Of a DNA stretch of 39,708 bases, positions 16,400 through 24,671 are shown in pieces. The DNA is from Candidatus Magnetocorallium paracelense. Lineage in GTDB: Bacteria; Nitrospirota; Thermodesulfovibrionia; Thermodesulfovibrionales; Magnetobacteriaceae. The notes below the pieces were generated by a model, which saw nothing but the letters and a program-made list of their open reading frames with translations, searched no databases and had not been told where the DNA came from. Numbering within the stretch: the first letter of the stretch is position 1; every line of letters begins with the position of its first letter. The position numbers and the translations under genes were made by a program. The stretch is taken from assembly GCA_029001845.1 (NCBI GenBank), contig JAREWP010000016.1, positions 1 to 39,708 on the forward strand, read 5' to 3'.

Positions 16400-16558
16400 T
16401 TTTAATCTTCTGACTTTTGACTCCTGCGTCTTTACCTGAAAACTTCTTTCCTGAAAACTTCTTTATGGCAAAGGGTAAATAGTTTACGATCATGACCTTT
16501 GCTGTAAATCGATAACCGTAAACTGTAAACCACTGTCATTAACTATTATTCTTGACTT
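16400..16558. other. Spacer between pheT and ridA with short repeats
   Basis: A direct duplication of CTGAAAACTTCTTT near 16437-16466 and an inverted AGTTTACG/CGTAAACT pair about 26 bases apart near 16487-16530 are visible. No gene is seen. Confidence 0.5.
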
Positions 16559-18970
16559 CTACCTTAGTGTCATGTCGGGGATTTTCTTCTTAAGCCGCTT
16601 TACAATATCAGCTATCAGTGCATCCGCCTCTTCGTCAAGGAGGGTCCTGTCCACAGCTCTAAATACAATAGACAGGGCAATACTCTTTTTTTGTCCCTCC
16701 ACGAAATAGATATCAAAAAGATTTACATCCTCAATAAGTCCGGCGCACCTCCTGACCTCACCGATTACGGTTTCGGCATCCAGTTTTTCGTCAACTACAA
16801 CAGCCAGGTCTCTGGCGATTGAAGGGTATTTGGGAAGTTCTTTAAAGGCCCTGCCCTTTGCAGAGAGAAATATATTATACAAGTACCCCGCTTTATCTGC
16901 AGTTTTTTCATGCACATCTCTTGAAATAAAGCTTAGTTTTAATTCGGCAAGCCATAGATCTTTAGGCAAATCTAAAAAGTCGGCTTTCCCGGGATTTATT
17001 TTGCCGAAGAAACCGGTCTCCTGCCCGTTAACGACAATTTTCGCAGATTCATAGGGGTGAAGGAAAGACAAATCCTCGACACGGTACTCAACAGCCGGCG
17101 CGCCGAGCATAGAGAGATAATTATTTACAATTCTTTTGATTTTCAAGAAAGACCATGCCTCTTCCGTACTGAAAGATATTTTTCCTTTTTTAAATCCGAA
17201 GCCTCCTGCTTCTTTACCGGTAACCAGTATGGCCAAACGCTTCTCTTCATGATTCGTAAAAATGCAGGTAGAGAGTTCGAATATGGCAATATCAGCAATC
17301 CCCTGCCTTATGTTTTCAATAGTCGTATGAATCACACCGGGTATCAAGCTTGTACGAAGATGGCTGTGGTTAATATTGAGGTAATTGCTGATAGCAACCT
17401 CAGGTGGCGTCACTCCCAGATCATCACAACTCTTTTCGTCGAGGAATGTGTAGTTTACGACCTCGTTCAGACTGCAGGCTACCATGAAATCCCTGGTCCG
17501 TGACTCGAAAAGAAAACTCTGGTTCACCTTAAAACACTCGGAGGGAATCCTCGGATAAGAGGGAGCGAAATTATTATAACCCTGAACACGGGCAATCTCC
17601 TCTATCAGATCCACCGGTCTTTCGATGTCTGAGGCTCTGAATGCAGGAATAGCGGCAGTCAAAGATTTATCTGTCATTTTGCAGGCTATACCCAATCGGG
17701 ACAGGTATTGCACCGCCTTTTCTCCTTCCACAGGTTCGCCTAAAATCCTCTCTATTTCACTGAATTTCAGTATCACCTCTTTTGGCGAGTAAGGCTGCGG
17801 AGTAGAATTAAAAAGCTTTTCGATTTTTCCTCCTCCTGCGCTAACAATCAAATTGGCAGCCAGGTTTTGAGCGCTTTCAAGACGGTCAAAATCGATCGAT
17901 CTTTCGAATCTGTAAGATGAATCCGTTTGAAGTCCAAGGCGTTTAGACGTTCTTCTGACATCGCCGGGATCGAATAGGGCCGCTTCAAGAAAAATGTCGC
18001 TTGTTTCATTATCCACCCTTGTATCGTAACCTCCCATAACGCCTGCCACCGCCACTGCCGATTTATCGTCTGCAATAACGACATCTCCCGGGGCGAGTCT
18101 GTAAACCTCCTTATCAATTGTCTTGATCTCTTCCTTGTCTATAGCGCGTCTTACTCTGAGGTTTCCCTTCAATTTAGAAAGATCGAATGCATGCAGTGGT
18201 TGACCTTCCTGATAGAGAATGTAGTTGGTAATGTCGACGATATTATTAATCGGCTGTAAGCCCGACTTAATAAGCCTCAGTCGCACCAATAAAGAAGATG
18301 GTTTGACAACGGCGCCTTTAATGACAATCCCTCTGTATCTGTGCGCGGAAGAGTCGTCAATTTCAAAGGGAAGTTCTTCTAAGCCGACCTCTGTAAGAGC
18401 ATAATTGCGATCTTTAAATTCGATACCAAGCACAGCGGCAATCTCCCGGCCCAGCCCTCGAACGCTGAGCACGTCTCCCCTGTTGGGAGTCGCCTCGATC
18501 TCTATAATGCGCTCCCTGCCCAGACCTGTCTCTTCGCAGCCGTCACAACCGGGTGTGGTATTGTCATCAAGAAGAAAGATTCCCTCATCCTGACAGGCGA
18601 CCCCCAATTCCTGCAATGACAGAAGCATTCCCTCTGATGTCACCCCGCCCATCTCCCTGTGTGCAATCTCATTACCCTCTATTGTAACTCCGGCAGGGGC
18701 GAACAGAGCGCAACTTCCTGTCAATGCATTATTGGCGCCTGTAATTACCGTGTAGTCTCTTTTCCCGTCGGTCACTACGCATTTACGAAGTTTCTCCGTT
18801 CCCACCCGCTTTTCGTTTGAAAGAATTTTAACCGTAATAACACCGGGCGTATCGTTTCCAAAGACCTCACAACCTGCTTCCACTCCGGTTTCAGTCAAAA
18901 TCTCGGCAACTCTCTCCGGCGGCATGTCGGTGTCGATAAAATCTTTAAGCCATGAAAAGGGTATTTTCAT
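16559..18970 (-). CDS. pheT: Phenylalanyl-tRNA synthetase beta subunit
   Basis: The 803-residue protein is a full-length bacterial PheT. It opens with MKIPFSWLKDFIDT, followed by a tRNA-binding domain (GVITVKILSNEK), the B3/B4 editing region with IEIEATPNRGDVLSVRGLGREIA, NNIVDITNYILYQEGQPLHAFD, the B5 domain, the core with YRFERSIDF, and a C-terminal FDX-ACB anticodon-binding domain (FKELPKYPSIARDLAVVVD). It charges tRNA-Phe with PheS as an alpha2-beta2 enzyme. The ATG overlaps the pheS stop by four bases. Confidence 0.98.
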   Translation of the reverse strand: MKIPFSWLKDFIDTDMPPERVAEILTETGVEAGCEVFGNDTPGVITVKILSNEKRVGTEKLRKCVVTDGKRDYTVITGANNALTGSCALFAPAGVTIEGNEIAHREMGGVTSEGMLLSLQELGVACQDEGIFLLDDNTTPGCDGCEETGLGRERIIEIEATPNRGDVLSVRGLGREIAAVLGIEFKDRNYALTEVGLEELPFEIDDSSAHRYRGIVIKGAVVKPSSLLVRLRLIKSGLQPINNIVDITNYILYQEGQPLHAFDLSKLKGNLRVRRAIDKEEIKTIDKEVYRLAPGDVVIADDKSAVAVAGVMGGYDTRVDNETSDIFLEAALFDPGDVRRTSKRLGLQTDSSYRFERSIDFDRLESAQNLAANLIVSAGGGKIEKLFNSTPQPYSPKEVILKFSEIERILGEPVEGEKAVQYLSRLGIACKMTDKSLTAAIPAFRASDIERPVDLIEEIARVQGYNNFAPSYPRIPSECFKVNQSFLFESRTRDFMVACSLNEVVNYTFLDEKSCDDLGVTPPEVAISNYLNINHSHLRTSLIPGVIHTTIENIRQGIADIAIFELSTCIFTNHEEKRLAILVTGKEAGGFGFKKGKISFSTEEAWSFLKIKRIVNNYLSMLGAPAVEYRVEDLSFLHPYESAKIVVNGQETGFFGKINPGKADFLDLPKDLWLAELKLSFISRDVHEKTADKAGYLYNIFLSAKGRAFKELPKYPSIARDLAVVVDEKLDAETVIGEVRRCAGLIEDVNLFDIYFVEGQKKSIALSIVFRAVDRTLLDEEADALIADIVKRLKKKIPDMTLR

Positions 18971-20001
18971 CTCAGTCCTCTGAACTGAAGATTAAATCTC
19001 ATATTATTTGTAAATAACATCCTGATGTCGGGGATTCTGTATTTCAGCATTGCTATTCTTTCGACTCCCATTCCAAAGGCCAGACCGGTGAATCGCAAAG
19101 GATCGATGCCGACGGAGTCGAATACATTGGGATCCACCATACCACAGCCCATAATTTCCAGCCATCCGCTGTCTTTGCACATTTTACAACCGGCGCCGTT
19201 ACACACAGTACAGCCTATATCCACCTCAGCCGACGGTTCGGTAAAAGGGAAAAAACTGGGCCTGAATCTGATAGGTATATCCTTATGGAATATATTATCG
19301 AGTAAAATCCTCACAATTCCTCGGAGGTCTTTGAATGTTACGGCCCTGTCCACCATCAGTCCCTCGATCTGGTGAAACATGGGAGAGTGAGTCTGATCTG
19401 CATCTTTTCTGTAAACTTTGCCCGATGCGATTATCGCTACAGGCGGAGGTTGAACGAGCATTGTACGTATTTGGACAGTTGAGGTGTGAGCTCTTAACAG
19501 GAGTTCGTTGTTTATATAAAATGTATCCTGCATATCTCTGGCAGGATGATCTTCAGGAAAATTCAGCATCTCGAAATTGTACTTTTCAAAATCGACTTCC
19601 GGTCCTTCGGCCATGGAAAACCCCATACTTATAAATATCTCGCATATCTCGATGAGCACGGAATTTACAGGATGGGCGGCGCCTGTGACAGAACCGTGCT
19701 GGGGAAGCGTAATATCCATACGCTCGTCCGCCATTTTCATTTCCAGCGATGAAGCTTTCAATGTCGATGACTTCTCTTTAATGCATGCTTCCAGCTCCTT
19801 TTTAATCTTATTGGATAGAGCGCCTGTCTCCTTACGTTCATCTTGTGGAAGCTTGCCAATGCTCTTGAGAATGGTTGTAAGCTTGCCTTTTTTCCCGAGA
19901 AAAGCAACACGAAGGCTTTCCAGAACCTTTAGTTCTTCCGCACCGGCGAGCTCCCTGAGAGCTTCTTCCCGTAAGTTATTTAACTCCTCGACAGGATTCA
20001 T
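18967..20001 (-). CDS. pheS: Phenylalanyl-tRNA synthetase alpha subunit
   Basis: The 344-residue catalytic subunit has the N-terminal coiled-coil arm (~1-85), then class II motif 1 around GAAHPVNSVLIEICEIF, GFSMAEGPEVDFEKYNFE, NFPEDHPARDMQDTFY, motif 2 GKVYRKDADQTHSPMFHQIE, RFRPSFFPFTEPSAEVD, and motif 3 FGMGVERIAMLKY. A CxxC-x-C type insertion (GCTVCNGAGCKMC) may bind zinc. It forms the first gene of pheST. No clear ribosome site precedes the ATG. rplT and infC are not seen beside it. Confidence 0.98.
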   Translation of the reverse strand: MNPVEELNNLREEALRELAGAEELKVLESLRVAFLGKKGKLTTILKSIGKLPQDERKETGALSNKIKKELEACIKEKSSTLKASSLEMKMADERMDITLPQHGSVTGAAHPVNSVLIEICEIFISMGFSMAEGPEVDFEKYNFEMLNFPEDHPARDMQDTFYINNELLLRAHTSTVQIRTMLVQPPPVAIIASGKVYRKDADQTHSPMFHQIEGLMVDRAVTFKDLRGIVRILLDNIFHKDIPIRFRPSFFPFTEPSAEVDIGCTVCNGAGCKMCKDSGWLEIMGCGMVDPNVFDSVGIDPLRFTGLAFGMGVERIAMLKYRIPDIRMLFTNNMRFNLQFRGLR

Positions 20002-20025
20002 AATCTATAGTTTCTAATCAATGTT

Positions 20026-20042
20026 CAATGTCATTAACTTAA
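20026..20042. repeat. Solo end of the CAATGTCATTAAC MITE
   Basis: CAATGTCATTAACTTAA matches the terminal repeat of the elements at 20311, 24335 and 29638, but no partner end is found nearby. Probably a relic; it lies just upstream of pheS. Confidence 0.65.
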
Positions 20043-20047
20043 TAAAA

Positions 20048-20190
20048 AGTATTTAGCTGTCAGCCATCAACTAACAGCTTTTTAGTTGCAACACTTTATG
20101 TTTCAAAACACATTCACCAATAAGGTGATGCTTATTATTGGCATAATATCAATACTTTCCTTTGATGGAAGCTGACCGCTGATCGCTGCC
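20048..20190 (+). repeat. Dispersed ~145-bp intergenic repeat, copy C
   Basis: Same orientation and block order as 2275-2410: ATTTAGCTGTCAGCC, TTCAAAACACATTCACC, AAGGTGA, TTATTATTGGCATAATAT, ACTTTCC, then AAGCTGACCGCTGATCGCTG. It sits 46 bp upstream of pheS. Confidence 0.85.
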
Positions 20191-20310
20191 TTTAAGATTA
20201 ATTGCCTGTGAATATCCCGGCAATGTAACAGGCATGATATTATAAAGCATTGGAGTGAAATTTTGGCAACTTCGGAATGAGTTTTACATAAGGGAATGCT
20301 TATATAGATT

Positions 20311-20357
20311 CAATGTCATTAACTTAAGGTGCTTTGCTGCTTAAGTTAATGACATTG
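20311..20357. mobile_element. Minimal 47-bp MITE with 10-bp target duplication
   Basis: Perfect 18-bp inverted ends (CAATGTCATTAACTTAAG) enclose only 11 bases (GTGCTTTGCTG). TATATAGATT flanks it exactly on both sides (20301-20310 and 20358-20367). It is an internally deleted relative of the 134-bp elements at 24335 and 29638. Confidence 0.9.
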
Positions 20358-20408
20358 TATATAGATTTGAAGACAAAAAGAGTTTTTTGGTATATTACTC
20401 CTAAATAG

Positions 20409-20456
20409 GTAACTACTCAGTTATTTAGCCTTCAGCCTTGTATACTGAGTAGTTAC
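20409..20456. repeat. Inverted repeat GTAACTACTCAG beside an ATPase remnant
   Basis: GTAACTACTCAG (20409-20420) is perfectly inverted as CTGAGTAGTTAC (20445-20456) around 24 bases. It directly abuts the truncated 5' end of the ATPase remnant, so it may be a small element that inserted there or a deletion junction. Only one copy in the window. Confidence 0.6.
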
Positions 20457-20459
20457 GAA

Positions 20460-20786
20460 GTCTTTAACGAAGGATTAACGAGAAACATCCCCGCCTTTTC
20501 CAGATTTTTCGATTCAATGGCCTATTCCCATGGAGAGATAACGAATTATTCCAACATCGCCCGTGACTGTGGAGTGGACGGGAAAACCGTAAAGGAGTAT
20601 TACCAAATACTTATTGACACCAATCTCGGAAGCATGGTGAAGCCCTTTAAAAAGAAGCAAACCACAGATGTATTGACAAAAGCGTCAAAGTTTTCTCTTT
20701 TTGATGTAGGAGTTGCAGGCTCTATAACAGAATTGTCTCTGTTCAGCACCAAAATGATGTCGGAACGATTGGAGGATGAAAATTGA
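20460..20786 (+). pseudogene. C-terminal remnant of an AAA_14/DUF4143-type ATPase
   Basis: From 20460 the frame reads VFNEGLTRNIPAFSRFFDS, then SNIARDCGVDGKTVKEYYQI and KFSLFDVGVAGSI, which is the winged-helix and DUF4143 part of the common P-loop ATPase family (AAA_14). The N-terminal P-loop half is missing, and the tail stops early at the TTGA shared with the ahbD start. An ATG at 20517 exists, but the homology extends upstream of it, so this is decay and not a complete small gene. Its tail supplies the ahbD ribosome site GGAGG. Confidence 0.8.
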
Positions 20787-21853
20787 TTAAAAAATTCGAA
20801 CCTAAATGGATAGCATGGGAGATTACAAGAAGGTGCAATCTTAATTGTGTGCATTGTCGCTCCTCATCGGAAATGGTAATAAAGGATCATCCTGATTTTG
20901 CCACGGAAGAGGGATACCGGATAATTGACGATATTGCGGGATATGCAAAACCTGTAATGGTGTTGTCAGGTGGAGAACCTCTGATGAGGCGCGATGTTTT
21001 CGATCTCGCTCGATACGGAACAGACAAGGGGCTGAGAATGTGTATCGCCACTAACGGCATGCTTGTAACAGAGGATATTTGTAAAAAAATGAACTCCGCT
21101 GAAATTAAAATGGTCTCTCTCAGTCTTGACGGTTCCACTGAGGAAGGACACGACGACTTCAGAAAACAGAAGGGCGCCTTCGCGGGAGTGATAAAGGCAG
21201 CCGAACTTTTCAATAAACATGGAATCAAGTTTCTGATAAATTCCTCTTTTACAAAGCGTAATCAGGATGAGATACCCAAGGTGTACGACCTTGCCAAAAG
21301 GCTCGGAGCTACGGCCTGGTATATGTTTATGATAGTACCTACCGGCAGAGGCGAAGATATAATGAACGAACTCATATCAAAAGAAGATTACGAAGAGTTG
21401 CTTCAATGGCATTACCGGATGGAAAAGGAAGAAAAAGATTTACTGGTTCGTCCTACCTGCGCACCTCACTATTACAGGATCGTACTTCAGAAGCAAAAGG
21501 AGGACGGTGAAAAATTCGAACGCAGAAGTCTGAAGTTTTCCACAGGAGGCTCTAAGGGCTGCATTGCCGGCCAGGTTATTTGTCTGATAGATGTGGATGA
21601 AAATGTTCTTCCATGCAGCTATTTTCCAAAATCCGCAGGAAACCTGAAAGAGATGTCTTTAAAAGAAATCTGGGAAAATTCCGATCTTTTCAGAGAAATG
21701 AGAGATTTTAAGGGCTATAAGGGCAGGTGTGGTTCCTGCGAATATCTCAATGTATGCGGCGGCTGCCGCGCCAGAGCATATGCCGTAAAGGGCGATTATC
21801 TTGAAGAAGAACCCTTTTGCGGATATATACCTTACAGAATCAGAAAAGCATAG
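20783..21853 (+). CDS. ahbD: AhbD-like heme b synthase (radical SAM/SPASM)
   Basis: This 356-residue radical SAM enzyme has the cluster motif Cys18-x3-Cys22-x2-Cys25 in [11 protein letters not shown], the SAM-binding GGEP, and a C-terminal SPASM-type region with [44 protein letters not shown] and a final Cys in EEPFCGY. The internal [13 protein letters not shown] and [10 protein letters not shown] blocks match AhbD, which converts Fe-coproporphyrin III to heme b by two propionate decarboxylations in the siroheme-dependent pathway. NirJ/AhbC relatives are the main alternative. The start is TTG, seven bases after GGAGG; the next in-frame ATG would cut off the cluster motif. The exporter gene follows after 20 bp. 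Other ahb genes are not in the window. Confidence 0.85.
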   Translation: MIKKFEPKWIAWEITRRCNLNCVHCRSSSEMVIKDHPDFATEEGYRIIDDIAGYAKPVMVLSGGEPLMRRDVFDLARYGTDKGLRMCIATNGMLVTEDICKKMNSAEIKMVSLSLDGSTEEGHDDFRKQKGAFAGVIKAAELFNKHGIKFLINSSFTKRNQDEIPKVYDLAKRLGATAWYMFMIVPTGRGEDIMNELISKEDYEELLQWHYRMEKEEKDLLVRPTCAPHYYRIVLQKQKEDGEKFERRSLKFSTGGSKGCIAGQVICLIDVDENVLPCSYFPKSAGNLKEMSLKEIWENSDLFREMRDFKGYKGRCGSCEYLNVCGGCRARAYAVKGDYLEEEPFCGYIPYRIRKA

Positions 21854-21873
21854 TCAGGGGGAAAAGGTCTTCA

Positions 21874-24312
21874 ATGAAAAGAGTGACAAAAAAAATTAAT
21901 CGTTTCTTTGAATCGCTGGGCGATTTTTTTTATGTACATAAATATGTATCCATAATAACGATGCTTTCCATTGCCTTTGCCCTGGGATTGCAACTGCCCG
22001 GCTTAAAAGTGGATACCACGATCGAGGGATTCTTGCGTGAAGACGATCCTGCGCTGATTAAATTTTATGAGTTCAGAAAACAGTTCGGCAGAGACGACGC
22101 TATTATCATAGCCCTTAATCCGCCCGATATATTCAGCCTGAATTTTCTAAATATACTAAAATCTCTCCATTATGAACTGGAAGACAATGTCCCCTATCTG
22201 AACGAGATTACCAGTATGATCAATGCCCGATTCACTATAGGGAGAGGCGATGAACTGATTGTAGAAGACCTTCTTGAGAAATGGCCTGAAGATGAGACTC
22301 AGTTAGAAATACTAAGAGAGAAAGTATTTGCCAATCCTCTTTACAAAAACACATTAATCTCAGAAGATGGGAAATTTACTACAATTACGATCAAAATAGA
22401 ATCGTTTATAAACGATGAAACAGACTCCGGTACATCCGAACTTCAGGATTTCAACGACGATTTATTTGAAGATGAGTTGTCGGAATATATCACCGATGCG
22501 GAAGAGACCACATCTCAAAGCGAAATAAACGATCAAAAAATCATTACCTCAATAAAAGAGATTATCTCCGATCACAGAGACCTCGATTTTCCTGTTTATC
22601 TATCGGGCTCGCCTGTGATAAACACAGAGCTGACGGAGGCCATGCAAAGGGATATGACTCTCTTTATGGGGCTGGCTATCTTGGTTATCTCCATTTTTCT
22701 TTATATCCTTTTCCAATCCTGGCATGGTGTGATGCTGCCTTTATTGGTTGTAATACTGACCCTGATTTCCACATTAGGCCTCATGGCCCTGTCAGGCACC
22801 GCCATTAAACTCCCCAGCCAGATCATGCCTTCTTTTCTGCTGGTCGTTTGTGTATGTGATTCCGTTCATATCCTGGCCATCTTTTACCGATCCGTCATGG
22901 AAGGTCGGGAAAAACAGAAGGCCCTTCGTGAGGCCCTCGGCCACTCCGGCACTGCCTTACTAATGACAACAGTAACGACATCGGGAGGCTTACTATCATT
23001 CGCCAATGCGGACATAGCGCCTGTGGCGGATATTGGAATATTCGGGCCTGTTGGCGTCTTACTGGCCTTTATATATACAATTGTCCTGCTGCCTCCTTTA
23101 CTTTCCATTATCCCGATGAAAAATTCGACACCCGGTGAAAAAGCGTATAATGATAAAAAGGGACCAGGGATAATCGACGGAATTTTGACCTGCTTCGGTA
23201 ATATGGCAGTTAACTATCCAAAAACTATAATAGGAGTAAGCCTGGGATTGCTTTGTATCGCCATTGCGAGTATCCCCGGTCTTACATTATCGCATCATCC
23301 TGTTTTATGGTTGCCTGAAAATGCTGAGGTAAGACGGGCTACGGAAATTGTGGATGAGAAACTCAAGGGTACTTCCACTTTGGAGGTGATACTCGATACC
23401 GGGGAAGAGAATGGATGGTATGATCCGGAGTTATTACAGGATCTGAATCGAATGAGCGCTTATGCAGAAAGTTACAGTGAGGGAAATGTCTTTGTCGGTC
23501 AGGCGATCTCGCTTGTCGATATGCTTAAGGAGATCAATCAGGCATTACACGAAAACAGAAGCGATTTTTATACAATACCTGAAGATCGTAATCTGATAGC
23601 CCAGGAGTTTCTTCTCTTTGAAAACAGCGGTTCCGACGATTTGGAAGATCTCGTTGACAGTCAATTCAGCAAATCCAGATTTTCCCTGAAATTGCCGACG
23701 ATCGATGCCGTGGAGTATACGGGCTTTACAAATATTTTTGAAAAGAGACTGATAAATGAATTAAATGGTACTGTCGAGATAACGATTACCGGGATTGTAG
23801 CTCTTTTGCTCAGAACTATCCATGCAATGATGATAAGTATGATAAAGAGTTATACAACGGCATTAATCGTTATTTCCATACTTATGATCATCTTACTGGG
23901 AAGGCTTGGAATCGGCCTTTTGAGTATGATTCCCAATCTTTTTCCGATTATTCTCATCCTGGGAATCATGGAGTGGTTTCATATCTCTTTAGACGCCTTT
24001 ACATTGCTTATCGGAAGTATCGCCATAGGATTGGTAGTAGATGATACGATACACTTTTTCAACAACTTTCAGTTTTTTTATGACAGAGAGGGCGATGTGC
24101 GTAAAGCCGTGGTTTTGACCTTACAGAGTACGGGCAGGGCGGTACTGTTTACGAGTCTTGTCCTTTCGTCGGGTTTTTTTATTTATATGTTCGCGTCCCT
24201 GGGAAATCTTTTTTATTTCGGGCTGCTCACGGGCATTACTATATTATTGGCTCTTTGCGCAGATCTTATTCTTGCACCTGCATTGATGGTTTTATATTTA
24301 GAAAAGAGGTAA
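21874..24312 (+). CDS. RND-superfamily (MMPL/COG1033) exporter
   Basis: The 812-residue protein is an RND-type transporter of the COG1033/MMPL kind. It has two tandem halves, each a leading membrane segment, a large periplasmic loop (about residues 50-255 and 470-640) and a block of five to six membrane segments. Half one shows LQLPGLKVDTTIEGFLREDD after TM1, and half two has the TM4 motif IGLVVDDTIHFF with paired Asp residues for proton relay. The start is the ATG at 21874 behind a GGGGGAAAAGG purine stretch, 20 bp after ahbD. Substrate unknown; lipids, hydrophobic compounds or heme-related molecules are possible from family and context. Confidence 0.9.
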   Translation: MKRVTKKINRFFESLGDFFYVHKYVSIITMLSIAFALGLQLPGLKVDTTIEGFLREDDPALIKFYEFRKQFGRDDAIIIALNPPDIFSLNFLNILKSLHYELEDNVPYLNEITSMINARFTIGRGDELIVEDLLEKWPEDETQLEILREKVFANPLYKNTLISEDGKFTTITIKIESFINDETDSGTSELQDFNDDLFEDELSEYITDAEETTSQSEINDQKIITSIKEIISDHRDLDFPVYLSGSPVINTELTEAMQRDMTLFMGLAILVISIFLYILFQSWHGVMLPLLVVILTLISTLGLMALSGTAIKLPSQIMPSFLLVVCVCDSVHILAIFYRSVMEGREKQKALREALGHSGTALLMTTVTTSGGLLSFANADIAPVADIGIFGPVGVLLAFIYTIVLLPPLLSIIPMKNSTPGEKAYNDKKGPGIIDGILTCFGNMAVNYPKTIIGVSLGLLCIAIASIPGLTLSHHPVLWLPENAEVRRATEIVDEKLKGTSTLEVILDTGEENGWYDPELLQDLNRMSAYAESYSEGNVFVGQAISLVDMLKEINQALHENRSDFYTIPEDRNLIAQEFLLFENSGSDDLEDLVDSQFSKSRFSLKLPTIDAVEYTGFTNIFEKRLINELNGTVEITITGIVALLLRTIHAMMISMIKSYTTALIVISILMIILLGRLGIGLLSMIPNLFPIILILGIMEWFHISLDAFTLLIGSIAIGLVVDDTIHFFNNFQFFYDREGDVRKAVVLTLQSTGRAVLFTSLVLSSGFFIYMFASLGNLFYFGLLTGITILLALCADLILAPALMVLYLEKR

Positions 24313-24334
24313 TAGAGGTTATTGAGTATAAAAA

Positions 24335-24468
24335 CAATGTCATTAACATAAGGAGCAAAGCACCTTCCGCCTTCAGCGGCTAAACTCGAAGGCTCCGCTT
24401 CGCTGCGCCTTCTCAGACATGACCCGCTTCCGTCGGAAGGTGCTTCACCCCTTATGTTAATGGTATTG
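24335..24468 (+). mobile_element. 134-bp MITE with 10-bp target duplication
   Basis: Imperfect ~35-bp inverted ends begin CAATGTCATTAACATAAGG and end with the inverse of CAATACCATTAACATAAGG; both continue into GAAGCACCTTCCG-like sequence. AGTATAAAAA flanks it exactly (24325-24334, 24469-24478). It is about 93% identical by eye to the inverted element at 29638-29771. No coding capacity. It lies 22 bp after the exporter stop and may also end that transcript. Ten-base duplications fit IS4-type transposases, an inference. Confidence 0.92.
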
Positions 24469-24671
24469 AGTATAAAAATATAATTCACACAAAGACTCAT
24501 TGACTTTTGCTTCCCTATCTGTTATCCTTTTACAATTATTTCTATTTAGAATTCTTGACTCAGAACACAGAAAAAAGAGTATTCAAATGCAATTCGGAGG
24601 AACCTTTCCCTCTCCCCAGGCGGGCATAAGCGCTCAAATAAGAGAGAAAATATCGAAAAAGGAGAAAAAGC
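24469..24671 (+). other. Leader of the GGDEF-like gene
   Basis: AT-rich spacer between the MITE and the GGDEF-like gene. A possible 66-codon frame from 24500 begins with TTG, has no ribosome site and overlaps the next gene, so I do not count it. Confidence 0.4.

Noticed and set aside
20517-20786. Complete 89-residue gene
   Set aside because: Similarity to DUF4143-type ATPases continues upstream of the ATG to 20460, so it is the tail of a broken gene.
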